In this document: positions 16,763 to 24,414 of the stretch, piece by piece
Position numbering within the stretch: the first letter of the stretch is position 1
Layout: every line of letters starts with the position of its first letter
Source: Solirubrobacterales bacterium
Lineage (GTDB): Bacteria; Actinomycetota; Thermoleophilia; Solirubrobacterales; Solirubrobacteraceae
Assembly (NCBI GenBank): GCA_019244745.1
Contig: JAFASF010000417.1
Span: 1-34,802 of the forward strand
Reading direction: 5' to 3'
DNA length: 34,802 nucleotides
Notes under the pieces: model-generated
What the model was told of the DNA's origin: nothing
The model's database searches: none
Seen by the model: the letters and a program-made list of their open reading frames with translations, nothing else
Program-made: the position numbers and the translations under genes

Positions 16763-17176
16763 TCAGTGCACGATCAGGACGTCGCAGTGCACCTTGTGCG
16801 CCACCGAGTCGCTCACGCTCTGCCCGAACAGCCGCCCGATGAGCGTCGGCTCGCCGGTACCGAGGACGACCAGGTCCACCCCCCGCTCGTTGGCCACCTC
16901 GGCGATCGTCTCGGCGGGGTGCCCGATGGCGGGGGCATATTCGGCGTTTAGACCCTGTCCCTCGAGAAAGGTTCGCGCGTGCTTGAGCTCCTCGATGTGC
17001 GCCTCCGGGGGATCCGTCGGATCGATCGGCCCCGCGGAACGGCCGATGTTGGTCATGATCGGAGCGACGCTCGTGACGATCAGCTCGGAATCGAAGGCTT
17101 TCGCGAGCTCGGCCGCGCGCTCGAGCGCGCGCCTGGCCGCTTCCGACTCGTCGTAGCCGATGAGTATCTTCTTCAT
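16763..17176 (-). CDS. Universal stress protein (UspA domain)
   Basis: A 137-residue single Usp domain: MKKILIGYDESEAA at the start, ELIVTSV strand, VDLVVLGTGEPTLIGRLFGQ then SVSDSVAHKVHCDVLIVH at the end. The nucleotide-binding loop (usually G-x2-G-x9-G-S/T) is present in slightly shortened form, so ATP binding is plausible but not certain. GGGAG before the ATG lies across the end of the upstream permease gene, whose stop is four bases away, so the two are co-transcribed. A stress or energy-sensing role coupled to transport is likely, as Usp proteins often accompany permeases. Confidence 0.88.
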   Translation of the reverse strand: MKKILIGYDESEAARRALERAAELAKAFDSELIVTSVAPIMTNIGRSAGPIDPTDPPEAHIEELKHARTFLEGQGLNAEYAPAIGHPAETIAEVANERGVDLVVLGTGEPTLIGRLFGQSVSDSVAHKVHCDVLIVH

Positions 17177-17180
17177 TTCA

Positions 17181-18689
17181 CTAGCTCCCGACGGGCACCG
17201 CAGCGGCAGATGGCTCGGGCGTCCACCCCGCTTGGATCAGGGCGTCCCGGTCTGCCCCCTCCGGCACCGTGGGCGTGGGCTCGTTCCAGTGGATGTGCTC
17301 CTTGTCCTGCACGACGCGCCGGTAGAAGAACAGCAGCACGGATGCGACCAGGACCCCGACGCCGATGGCGAAGTCCGTCCAGGTCCCGTAGCCGTTGAGC
17401 TTCGGGGCGCCGGCGCCGACGACCAGGATCACGGCGTTGTAGATCATGAGCACGCCGGCCATCCCGACCCAGAACGCGCTGACCTTCAGCGGCCGTGGCC
17501 AGTTCGGCCGGTCCTTGCGCAAGAGGAGGAAGCCGCTGAGCGCGAGCACGTGACAGAGCACATAGCCGATGTTGCTCATGTACAGGATGGCTAGGTTGCT
17601 GGAGATGAACAGGATCAGGCATGTGTTGACGAAGAGGTCCACGGTCATCGCCCGGCCGGGGACGTGGAACCGGTTGAGCACCCCCAGCTGTTTGATCGTG
17701 AGTCCCGCCTTGGAAATTCCGTAGAGCGCGCGCCCGGCGTCGGCGGTCGAGCTCGCCATCGATAGCAGCAGCGCCAGGATCAGGAAGACGAGGAAGACGT
17801 CGGCCGCGCCCTTGCCGACGATCGTGTTGAACGCCGTCACGTAGGACGAGTTGGCGAGAATCGCCGAGGACGACGGCACGCCGGTGAAGCCGCCGAGGCC
17901 GAGCGGCAGCAGGATGTAGACGAGCAGCGAAAAACTCCCGGCCGTGCGCAGGGCGATCGTGCTGTCGCGCCTGGACTTGTACTCGGGGGTGAAGGTCGCG
18001 CAGACCTCGACGCCATCGGCCGACCAGGCCATGATGAACAGCCACACGAGCGCGATCTTCACGCCGCCCCACTGGTGGCTGGCCAGCGCCCAGTGGACGT
18101 TCGACGAGTGCCAATGGCCGCTCACCCAGGGCCCGAACATGAGAACGAACAGGGGGATCATCATCAGCGCCCCCGTGATGTAGGTGAACCATGCGAACGG
18201 CCGCACCCCGAAGATGTTGAACGCCCACACGACCACGATGCAGGCGATGCCGATGAAGTTGAACAGCTGCAGGTGCACCACGCCGTCGTAGACGGTCCAG
18301 GTCGAGCTCGAGAACCACTGCGCCTGGATGAGCGAGCCGATGATGTTGCCGAAGATCGAGAGCACGACCGACCAGCCGATCCAGTAGCCGAAGGTGGCCA
18401 CCGGGCCGACCAGCGTGGTGTATCTACGCCATCCCTCGTTGGCGTAAAGCGAAATTCCGCCCGACCGCCCCGGGAACATCGTCGCCGGCTCGGAATAGAC
18501 CCAGACCGACAGCAGGGCAACCAGGGCCGCGATTCCCCACAGCACGGTCGCGCCGATCACGCCGAGGGCGCCGTATGCGCCCAGCAGCGACCCCAGCAGG
18601 AAGCCGGGATTGGCCAGAGCGATCGTGAACCCGTCCCACCAGCGAAGCGACTTCAGGAGTTGGCGCTCTTCGACAACTGCTGTGGCCAT
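17181..18689 (-). CDS. APC-superfamily amino acid/amine permease
   Basis: A 502-residue integral membrane protein with about twelve hydrophobic segments. It has an N-terminal WWDGFTIALANPGF segment and a GGISLYANEGW region, the characteristic early APC helices (substrate carboxylate and amine contacts). It probably imports an amino acid, polyamine or other amine by proton or cation symport. GAGGAGAGG lies upstream of the ATG. A universal stress protein follows in the same operon. Its position between the amine-oxidation locus and the trimethylamine-dehydrogenase-type module makes a nitrogen-compound substrate plausible, but specificity cannot be read. Confidence 0.88.
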   Translation of the reverse strand: MATAVVEERQLLKSLRWWDGFTIALANPGFLLGSLLGAYGALGVIGATVLWGIAALVALLSVWVYSEPATMFPGRSGGISLYANEGWRRYTTLVGPVATFGYWIGWSVVLSIFGNIIGSLIQAQWFSSSTWTVYDGVVHLQLFNFIGIACIVVVWAFNIFGVRPFAWFTYITGALMMIPLFVLMFGPWVSGHWHSSNVHWALASHQWGGVKIALVWLFIMAWSADGVEVCATFTPEYKSRRDSTIALRTAGSFSLLVYILLPLGLGGFTGVPSSSAILANSSYVTAFNTIVGKGAADVFLVFLILALLLSMASSTADAGRALYGISKAGLTIKQLGVLNRFHVPGRAMTVDLFVNTCLILFISSNLAILYMSNIGYVLCHVLALSGFLLLRKDRPNWPRPLKVSAFWVGMAGVLMIYNAVILVVGAGAPKLNGYGTWTDFAIGVGVLVASVLLFFYRRVVQDKEHIHWNEPTPTVPEGADRDALIQAGWTPEPSAAAVPVGS

Positions 18690-18737
18690 GGCCCAATTCC
18701 TCTCCTCAGTTGGGCAAATTGATGCAAAGCTGGCGCA

Positions 18738-18766
18738 TTTTTATCAGGGGCGGGGGACCCGGTCAA
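18738..18766 (-). promoter_or_regulatory. Candidate promoter of the permease-Usp operon
   Basis: On the minus strand TTGACC (18766-18761) is followed after 17 nt by TAAAAA (18743-18738), inside an A-rich TGATAAAAAT that stands out in this GC-rich sequence. Spacing is ideal for a -35/-10 pair, with the -10 imperfect. Confidence 0.45.
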
Positions 18767-18835
18767 CTTGCGTCTAAAACCCTCACCATGCGCTCCAACA
18801 GCTCGTCTCCGGCGGTAGATCCGCCAGCGCGCAAC

Positions 18836-18876
18836 GGTATACCAGTTTGTACAAGGGCGGTCAATTCGAATATTCG
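18836..18876. promoter_or_regulatory. Cluster of three short perfect palindromes, candidate operators
   Basis: GGTATACC (18836-18843), TTGTACAA (18847-18854) and CGAATATTCG (18867-18876) occur within 41 bases of the divergent gap between the permease and the USP-like gene. The first two fit the yGT-x-ACr core seen in many GntR-family operators. This region is also distinctly AT-richer than its surroundings. No regulator gene of that family is in the window. Confidence 0.45.
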
Positions 18877-18901
18877 CCCAAATAGGGTGCGTCGCCGAGC
18901 G

Positions 18902-18907
18902 TAGAAT
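18902..18907 (+). promoter_or_regulatory. Candidate -10 element of the USP-like gene
   Basis: TAGAAT lies 12 bases before the ATG at 18920, giving a very short leader containing GAGG. No convincing -35 was found; the palindrome cluster ends 25 bases upstream, where an activator could bind. Confidence 0.4.
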
Positions 18908-18919
18908 CGCACCGAGGCG

Positions 18920-19405
18920 ATGTCCCAGATACTCGATCGCCCCCGCGACAGCGCCACGCTGCCGGCCACGGCTCGTGGTAGGGCCCGTCCGGTGGTGCTC
19001 GGGACGCTTGCGGTGCGGGTCGATCCGACCGCCGAACGCGTCGCCCTGGAGAGTGCGCTCGAGGCCGGCGTCGCGCTGATCGTCGCCAACATGATCACGC
19101 TGCCGGCGTACCCGACGACGCTTATCCTGGCGCCCGAGTACGCCACGCTTCCGCACGAAGAGGCCCTCGATGAGCTCCGGGCGACGGCGTCACGGGCCGC
19201 GGCCCTCGGAATAACCACGGAGCTTCTGCGCATCTCGAGCCGGCGCCCGGTCAAGTCGCTGCTCGAGCTGGCGGCCGAGCGCGAGGCGGGTCTACTCGTG
19301 TTCGGCCCCGATCGGCGGTTGACGAACCGGCTGCGCTTCCGTGCCGCGGCCAGAGCGGTCCGCCGTGACGCCAACTGCCTGGTCTGGATCGCTCCTGACG
19401 GATAA
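18920..19405 (+). CDS. Degenerate universal-stress-like protein
   Basis: A 161-residue protein with a Usp-like alternating strand-helix pattern: VVLGTLAV at the first strand, ALIVANMI, LELAAEREAGLLVFGPDRRL, and a closing ANCLVWIAP strand. The nucleotide loop is replaced by GPDRRLTNRLRFRAAARAVRR (positions about 129-149), which lacks the glycine pattern needed for ATP binding. This is therefore an ATP-independent Usp-like protein. It begins about 25 residues later than its N-terminal ATG would suggest for the fold, leaving a polar tail. It diverges from the permease-Usp operon and converges on the 224-aa gene with a five-base gap. Confidence 0.7.
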   Translation: MSQILDRPRDSATLPATARGRARPVVLGTLAVRVDPTAERVALESALEAGVALIVANMITLPAYPTTLILAPEYATLPHEEALDELRATASRAAALGITTELLRISSRRPVKSLLELAAEREAGLLVFGPDRRLTNRLRFRAAARAVRRDANCLVWIAPDG

Positions 19406-19410
19406 CAGGC

Positions 19411-20085
19411 TCACAGCCGCGCCAGCGCGTCGTCCAGCGTGAGGCGCCGGTAGGACTCGACGGGAATCCCGTCCTCTACGAGGGCGCGCCGGCCGAGCGC
19501 GACCTCCTCCCTGAGCTCCGGCGCCACCTCGGTCGACCGCTCCAGGACCGCCGCCACGTAGGACTCGGTCACGGCGTTTCCGGCGGCCAGGACGTCGGCA
19601 TCCGCCACCCTCCCGGTCGGCGAGTAGGCCAGCGCGCTCACGATGCGGTTGCGCGCGCTTGCCAACGACTCGCGCTCGAACGCGGACTCCGAGTCGAACG
19701 CGGGGCGGTCTTCAACGAGCAGGCGGGTGATCCCCCGGTCGTTGATCGCCCGCAGCAGCTCCTCGGGGTCATCCGCCACCACGACCTCCTTGTGCGAGGG
19801 CCAGATGTCGAGCATCCCGTGGTCGCCGAGAGGGGCACCGACGTGGAACAAGAAGTAGTCGGGGTAGATGAAGAACTCCTCGGACCTGGAGCGCTGAACG
19901 TCGTAGAACGCCGTGACCGCGGCCAGGATCAGGGCGCTCGCCCCGACGGCGCCGCACGGGTGCCGAACGACGACCCCGACCCGATCCTGCTCCCCGAATT
20001 CCGGGAGAACATCGGAGAGCGTCCCGGGCCGCCCGCCTACCCGGATCCCGAACGAGGGGCTGGACAACTCGACGGCGGTGTGCAT
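19411..20085 (-). CDS. Unrecognised 224-residue protein
   Basis: I do not recognise a family. The protein is soluble, acidic and without cysteine clusters. Conspicuous segments are SEEFFIYPDYFLFHVGAPLG (about 68-87), LDIWPSHKEVVV (about 92-103), and a C-terminal helical half. The ATG at 20085 is preferred; a TTG three bases earlier is possible, and AAGG lies upstream. It is divergent from the trimethylamine-dehydrogenase-type operon with a 157-nt shared promoter region, suggesting a connected role in methylated-amine use or its control. No helix-turn-helix is evident, so a regulator of the usual types is not supported. Confidence 0.7.
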   Translation of the reverse strand: MHTAVELSSPSFGIRVGGRPGTLSDVLPEFGEQDRVGVVVRHPCGAVGASALILAAVTAFYDVQRSRSEEFFIYPDYFLFHVGAPLGDHGMLDIWPSHKEVVVADDPEELLRAINDRGITRLLVEDRPAFDSESAFERESLASARNRIVSALAYSPTGRVADADVLAAGNAVTESYVAAVLERSTEVAPELREEVALGRRALVEDGIPVESYRRLTLDDALARL

Positions 20086-20149
20086 CAATCGACCTTGTAA
20101 CGGGCGGGGCGCTCGGAGTCAACCGAAGCTCGATCTAGCGCAGCCCGCC

Positions 20150-20183
20150 GCGGTGGACACTGGACCGCAAACCCGCTAGAACT
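20150..20183 (+). promoter_or_regulatory. Candidate promoter and overlapping inverted repeat for the TMADH operon
   Basis: TGGACA at 20154-20159 is followed after exactly 17 nt by TAGAAC at 20177-20182, a reasonable actinobacterial -35/-10 pair 60 bases before the GTG start. GCGGT (20150-20154) and ACCGC (20164-20168) form an inverted repeat across the -35, a possible operator. Confidence 0.45.
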
Positions 20184-20242
20184 ACCCCTGTACCGCTGGA
20201 CCTATTTGTTCATTGCCGAACGAGAGGGAAGGAGAGACCCCC

Positions 20243-22441
20243 GTGGCCCGCGATCCCAAGTACGACATCCTCTTCGAACCGATCCAGATCGGCCCGAAGA
20301 CGCTCAAGAATCGCTTCTACCAGGTGCCCCATTGCATCGGCGCGGGCTCGGAGAAGCCGGGAATGCAGGCCCACCATCGGGGGATGAAGGCCGAGGGCGG
20401 GTGGGGAGCGTGCTGCACGGAGTACTGCTCGATCCATCCCGAGTCCGACGACACCTCGCGGGTCTCGGCCCGCATCTGGGACGATGGCGACGTGCGCAAC
20501 CTCGCGGCGATGACCGACCGCCTGCACCAGTTCGGAGCGCTCGCGGGGATCGAGCTCTGGTACGGGGGTCCTCATGCGCCGTGCATGGAATCGCGCGCCA
20601 CCCCGCGCGGACCGTCGCAGATCGCCTCGGACTTCGAGCTGAACATCTTCCCGCGCTACATGGACAAGGACGACATCGAGGTCGTCCAGCAGATGTACGT
20701 CGACGCCGCCATCCGGGCGCGTGAGGCCGGGTTCGACATCGTCTACGTGTACGGCGCCCACGCCTATCTCCCGTTCCAGTTCCTCTCGCCGTTCTACAAC
20801 CGACGCACGGACGAGTACGGCGGTTCCTTCGAGAACCGGGCCCGGTTCTGGCGCGAGTCGCTGTACAAGGTGCGCGAGGCCGTTGGCGACGACTGCGCGA
20901 TCGCGTCCCGCTTCGCGGTCGACCACCTCCTGGGACCGATCTCGATCCAGGTGGGCGAGGACGGCGTGCGGTTCGTCGAATACTGCGACGATCTCGTCGA
21001 CCTTTGGGACCTGACCGTCGGGGACATCGCCGAGTGGGGCCAGAATGCCGGGCCCTCGCGCTTCTTCGAGGAGAACCACGAGAAGCCCTTCACCGGCCAG
21101 GTCAAGGCCGGCAATCACACCAACAAGCCGGTCGTCGGCGTTGGCCGGGTCACGAATCCCGACACCATGGTGGCGATCATCAAGTCGGGCCAGTTCGACA
21201 TCATCGGCGCCGCGCGCCCCTCGATCTCGGATCCGTTCCTGCCCAAGAAGATCGAGGAGGGTCGACCGGAAGACATCCGCGAGTGCATCGGCTGCAACCA
21301 GTGCATCTCGCGCTGGGAGATCGGCGGGCCGCCGATGGTGTGCACGCAGAACGCGACCGCGGGAGAGGAATACCGCCGCGGCTGGCACCCGGAGAAGTTC
21401 CATCCGGCCGCCAATCGCGAGAAGAGCGTGCTGGTGATCGGCGCCGGCCCGGCTGGCATGGAGTGCGCGATGGTTCTCGGCAAGCGCCAGATGTCCGCCG
21501 TGCACCTGGTCGAGGCCGAAAAGGAGATCGGCGGCTGCGTGAACTGGATCTCGCAGCTAGGCCACTCCGACGGCAAGGAGAACCTGTTCCGCGGCAGTGC
21601 TCGCGGACTGGGCGAGTGGAAGCGAATCGTCAACTACCGCCAGATCCAGCTCGACAAACTGAAGAACGTCGAGGTGCACATCGGCTCGCGCCTGAGCACC
21701 GAGCAAGTGCTCGAGTACGGCGCCGAAATCGTGATCGTGGCAACCGGATGCCACTTCGCCACCGACGGGATGAACGCCGCCACACACGCGCCGATCCCTG
21801 GCGCCGACGCGAGCCTCGATTGGCAGTTGACGCCGGACCAGGTGGTCTCCGAAGCCAAGCGGGTCGGCCAGCGCGTGGTGGTGCTCGAGAACGAGGCGTA
21901 CTTCATGGGCGTGTCGGTCGCTCAGAAGCTGGCGGGCGAAGGCCACGACGTCACGCTCCTCACGCAGGCGGCCGAGATCGCGAACTACATGGACTACACG
22001 CTCGAGGCGCCCATGCTGCACCGCGACCTGGATCGCCTCGGCGTCCACATCCACACCTACACGATGGTCGACAAGATCGAGCCGGGCCTGGTCCACGCCT
22101 ACGACGTGTGGAACCCGGCGCATCAGGAGCAGTTCGAGGTCGACACGGTGGTCCTGTGCACCGCCCGGATCTCAGATGACCAGCTGTACCGAGAGCTCAA
22201 AGCCGACAAGGACCGGCTCGAGTCCGAGGGCATCGAGGGGCTGTACGTGATCGGCGACGCCTCGGCGCCGCGGATGATCGTGGACTCGATCTTCGATGGC
22301 CACCGCCTGGCCCGCGAGATCGACTCGCCCCATCCCGAGATGCCGTTGCCGTTCATCCGCGAGCGGCGCCTCTGGGGTGAGGTCAGCAACGACGATTACG
22401 TGCAACAGCTCCGCAACACGGCTGATGTGGCGCTCGCGTAG
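20243..22441 (+). CDS. Trimethylamine/dimethylamine dehydrogenase-type flavoprotein
   Basis: A 732-residue enzyme aligning end to end with trimethylamine dehydrogenase as I recall it. The N-terminal barrel has C31 in FYQVPHC (the 6-S-cysteinyl-FMN cysteine). The 4Fe-4S motif is C348, C351, C354 and C367. An ADP/NAD-type Rossmann domain starts at GAGPAG (400-405). Active-site equivalents Y61, S75, W106, Y170, H173, W265 and W358 match the trimethylamine enzyme rather than the dimethylamine type. The triad Asp (D267 there) is N268 here. It would demethylate a tertiary methylamine to a secondary one plus formaldehyde, reducing ETF. GTG is chosen because AAGGAG lies eight bases upstream; a TTG at 20213 is less likely. 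ETF genes follow. Dimethylglycine or another N-methyl compound remains possible. Confidence 0.88.
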   Translation: MARDPKYDILFEPIQIGPKTLKNRFYQVPHCIGAGSEKPGMQAHHRGMKAEGGWGACCTEYCSIHPESDDTSRVSARIWDDGDVRNLAAMTDRLHQFGALAGIELWYGGPHAPCMESRATPRGPSQIASDFELNIFPRYMDKDDIEVVQQMYVDAAIRAREAGFDIVYVYGAHAYLPFQFLSPFYNRRTDEYGGSFENRARFWRESLYKVREAVGDDCAIASRFAVDHLLGPISIQVGEDGVRFVEYCDDLVDLWDLTVGDIAEWGQNAGPSRFFEENHEKPFTGQVKAGNHTNKPVVGVGRVTNPDTMVAIIKSGQFDIIGAARPSISDPFLPKKIEEGRPEDIRECIGCNQCISRWEIGGPPMVCTQNATAGEEYRRGWHPEKFHPAANREKSVLVIGAGPAGMECAMVLGKRQMSAVHLVEAEKEIGGCVNWISQLGHSDGKENLFRGSARGLGEWKRIVNYRQIQLDKLKNVEVHIGSRLSTEQVLEYGAEIVIVATGCHFATDGMNAATHAPIPGADASLDWQLTPDQVVSEAKRVGQRVVVLENEAYFMGVSVAQKLAGEGHDVTLLTQAAEIANYMDYTLEAPMLHRDLDRLGVHIHTYTMVDKIEPGLVHAYDVWNPAHQEQFEVDTVVLCTARISDDQLYRELKADKDRLESEGIEGLYVIGDASAPRMIVDSIFDGHRLAREIDSPHPEMPLPFIRERRLWGEVSNDDYVQQLRNTADVALA

Positions 22442-22507
22442 CCGCCGGCGTGAGGAGCCGCTCGCCGCGGTGCGCAGCCATGATGATCGCCGCAACGAGC
22501 TGAGCGC

Positions 22508-23305
22508 ATGAAGATCGTGGTGCCGGTCAAGCAGGTGGCCGCGCTCGATGAGGAGTTCGAGCTGCTCGACGACGGCTCGGGAGTCGATCCGGACTTCCTC
22601 GAGTGGGATCTCAACGAGTGGGACACCTTCTCCATGGAGGCGGCGCTTCAGATACGCGAGAACGCGGACGGTGACGGTCACGAGGTGGTGGTCGTCACCG
22701 TGGGCGACGAGGAGGCCGAGGAGGGGCTGCTCAGCTGCTTAGCCAAGGGCGCGGATCGCGCTCTGCGGATCTGGGATGAGTCCCTCCAGGGCGCTGACGT
22801 ACTGGCCGTCGCAAAAGTGCTGGCGGCGGCGGTGGAGCGCGAGTCGCCCGATCTCGTGCTCTGCGGCGTCCAGTCCTCCGACGCCGTGTACGGCGCCACC
22901 GGGGTGGCGCTGGCCGGATATCTCGATCTGCCGCACGTGGCCGTGGTGAAGGGCCTGGATTACGACGCCGCCCAGGCCACGGCCACCGTCGAGCGCGAGC
23001 TCGAGGGCGGGCTCGTCGAGGTTCTGCGCGTCGAGGCGCCGGCGCTCCTCACCATCCAGACCGGAATCAACGAACCGCGCTACGCCACGCTGCGGGCAAT
23101 CAAGCAGGCGCGCGAGAAGCCGCTACAGGTCAGCGACCTGGCCGACCTCGGGCTCGAGGAGGACGCCGTCGGGCAGGCGGCCGGGTCACGCGCGGTGGCG
23201 CTCAAGCCGCCCGAGCCGGGCGAGGGGGCGGAGATGCTGAACGGATCCCCGGCGGCGGTCGCGGCCCGGATCGTTGAGATCGTCCAGGAGCGGATGAGCG
23301 GATGA
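22508..23305 (+). CDS. etfB: Electron transfer flavoprotein beta subunit
   Basis: A 265-residue ETF beta subunit: MKIVVPVKQVAALDEEFEL, then DLNEWDTFSMEAALQIRE, GVQSSDAVYGATGVALAGYL, and the signature around PALLTIQTGINEPRYATLR. Family knowledge: it binds AMP and pairs with the alpha subunit. The DLNEWD segment is the form I recall for the ETF that serves trimethylamine dehydrogenase, rather than the DxNPxxE of fatty-acid-oxidation ETFs. It lies 66 nt after the dehydrogenase and overlaps etfA by four bases, so this is a dedicated acceptor for that enzyme. No strong ribosome site is visible before the ATG. Confidence 0.93.
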   Translation: MKIVVPVKQVAALDEEFELLDDGSGVDPDFLEWDLNEWDTFSMEAALQIRENADGDGHEVVVVTVGDEEAEEGLLSCLAKGADRALRIWDESLQGADVLAVAKVLAAAVERESPDLVLCGVQSSDAVYGATGVALAGYLDLPHVAVVKGLDYDAAQATATVERELEGGLVEVLRVEAPALLTIQTGINEPRYATLRAIKQAREKPLQVSDLADLGLEEDAVGQAAGSRAVALKPPEPGEGAEMLNGSPAAVAARIVEIVQERMSG

Positions 23306-24261
23306 GCGGCGTTCTGGTCATAGCCGAGTCGCGGCGAGGTGAGCTCAGGGAGGTCTCGCTCGAGCTCGTGACCGCCGCCCGGGAGGTTGCCGAGGCGGCC
23401 GGCGGCCAACTCAAAGTCGCCATCATCGGAGCCGATGCCGAGCAGGTCGGCCCGCAGCTCGGGGCCGAGGGCGTCGACGAGGTGCTGACGGTGACCGCGC
23501 CACAGCAGCACTTCGAGGCCCACGTGTGGCAGAAGGCGCTCGAGGCGCTGATCGATTCAGAGCAGCCGAGCCTGATCTTGGCGGGTCACACGATCGACTC
23601 GCTCGGCTTCGCCCCCGCCACCGCCGCCCGTCGAGCCCTCGGGTTCGCTACGGACGTCACGGCGATCTCGTGGGCGGACGGGCCGCGCGCAGTCCGCGGG
23701 GCCTACGGCGACAAGCTGCACTCGGAGCTCGAGTTTCCAGGCAAGGAGTGCACGCTGCTAACCGTGCGCCCGGGGCTCTTCTCCCCCGCCACCCCGGGCG
23801 AGGGATCGGTACCGGTCCGAGCGGTGGAGGCAAACCTCGAGAACGTGGCCCGCACCGAGCACATCGAGTTCGTCGAGGCCACCGCCGGCGACGTCGACAT
23901 CACCAAGGCCGAGTTCCTGCTCTCGATCGGACGAGGCGTGGAGGACAAGGACAACATCCCCCGGTTCGAGCAGCTAGCCGAGCGCTTCGGCGCCACGCTG
24001 AGCGTCTCACGGCCATTGGTAGATGCGGGTTGGATGCCGAGCGCCCGTCAGGTGGGTCAGTCCGGCAAGACCGTCAAGCCGCGCGTCTACCTGGCGTTCG
24101 GCATCTCGGGCGCGGTCCAGCACCTCGCCGGGATGCGCAATGCCGACACGATCATCGCGGTCAACACCGACCCGGAGGCACCGATCTTCAGCGTCGCCCA
24201 CTACGGCGCGGTGGCGGATCTGTTCGAGGTCGCGGACGAGCTGGAGCAGGCGCTCGGCTAG
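23302..24261 (+). CDS. etfA: Electron transfer flavoprotein alpha subunit
   Basis: A 319-residue ETF alpha subunit. The N-terminal domain begins VLVIAESRRGELREVSLELV; the C-terminal FAD domain carries SRPLVDAGWMPSARQVGQSG, the GISGAVQHLAGM turn, AVNTDPEAPIFSVAHYG and a final helical tail, all canonical FAD contacts. It receives electrons from the TMADH-type enzyme and transfers them to a membrane acceptor. The ATG overlaps the beta-subunit stop as ATGA, so the two subunits are made stoichiometrically. Length is typical. The next gene, a membrane Fe-S protein, is 153 nt away behind a long palindrome. Confidence 0.94.
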   Translation: MSGVLVIAESRRGELREVSLELVTAAREVAEAAGGQLKVAIIGADAEQVGPQLGAEGVDEVLTVTAPQQHFEAHVWQKALEALIDSEQPSLILAGHTIDSLGFAPATAARRALGFATDVTAISWADGPRAVRGAYGDKLHSELEFPGKECTLLTVRPGLFSPATPGEGSVPVRAVEANLENVARTEHIEFVEATAGDVDITKAEFLLSIGRGVEDKDNIPRFEQLAERFGATLSVSRPLVDAGWMPSARQVGQSGKTVKPRVYLAFGISGAVQHLAGMRNADTIIAVNTDPEAPIFSVAHYGAVADLFEVADELEQALG

Positions 24262-24307
24262 TGTCGTGCGGTGACGGATCGGGTCGAGTTCTCGCGGCCG
24301 CCGGGCG

Positions 24308-24356
24308 GGGGTGTGCGAGATTTGCCGCCAATATCGCGGCTTATCTCGGACACCCC
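24308..24356. other. 49-nt interrupted palindrome between etfA and the membrane Fe-S gene
   Basis: Three stems line up: GGGGTGT/ACACCCC (24308-24314 with 24350-24356), CGAGAT/ATCTCG (24316-24321 with 24343-24348) and GCCGC/GCGGC (24324-24328 with 24336-24340). They are separated by a single G·G and a symmetric TT·TT mismatch, and close on loop CAATATC. That is 18 pairs. It may be a partial terminator, an mRNA-processing or stabilising element, or a dispersed repeat unit. Confidence 0.7.
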
Positions 24357-24414
24357 TGCCGACGGGCCGGAGCGCACGGTCCGTTAGCGATGCGCGGCCA
24401 CGACAACTGACGGC

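Noticed and set aside
20210-21505. 431-codon frame antisense to the TMADH-type gene
   Set aside because: The sense strand encodes the recognisable dehydrogenase with all cofactor residues; the antisense frame has no domain.
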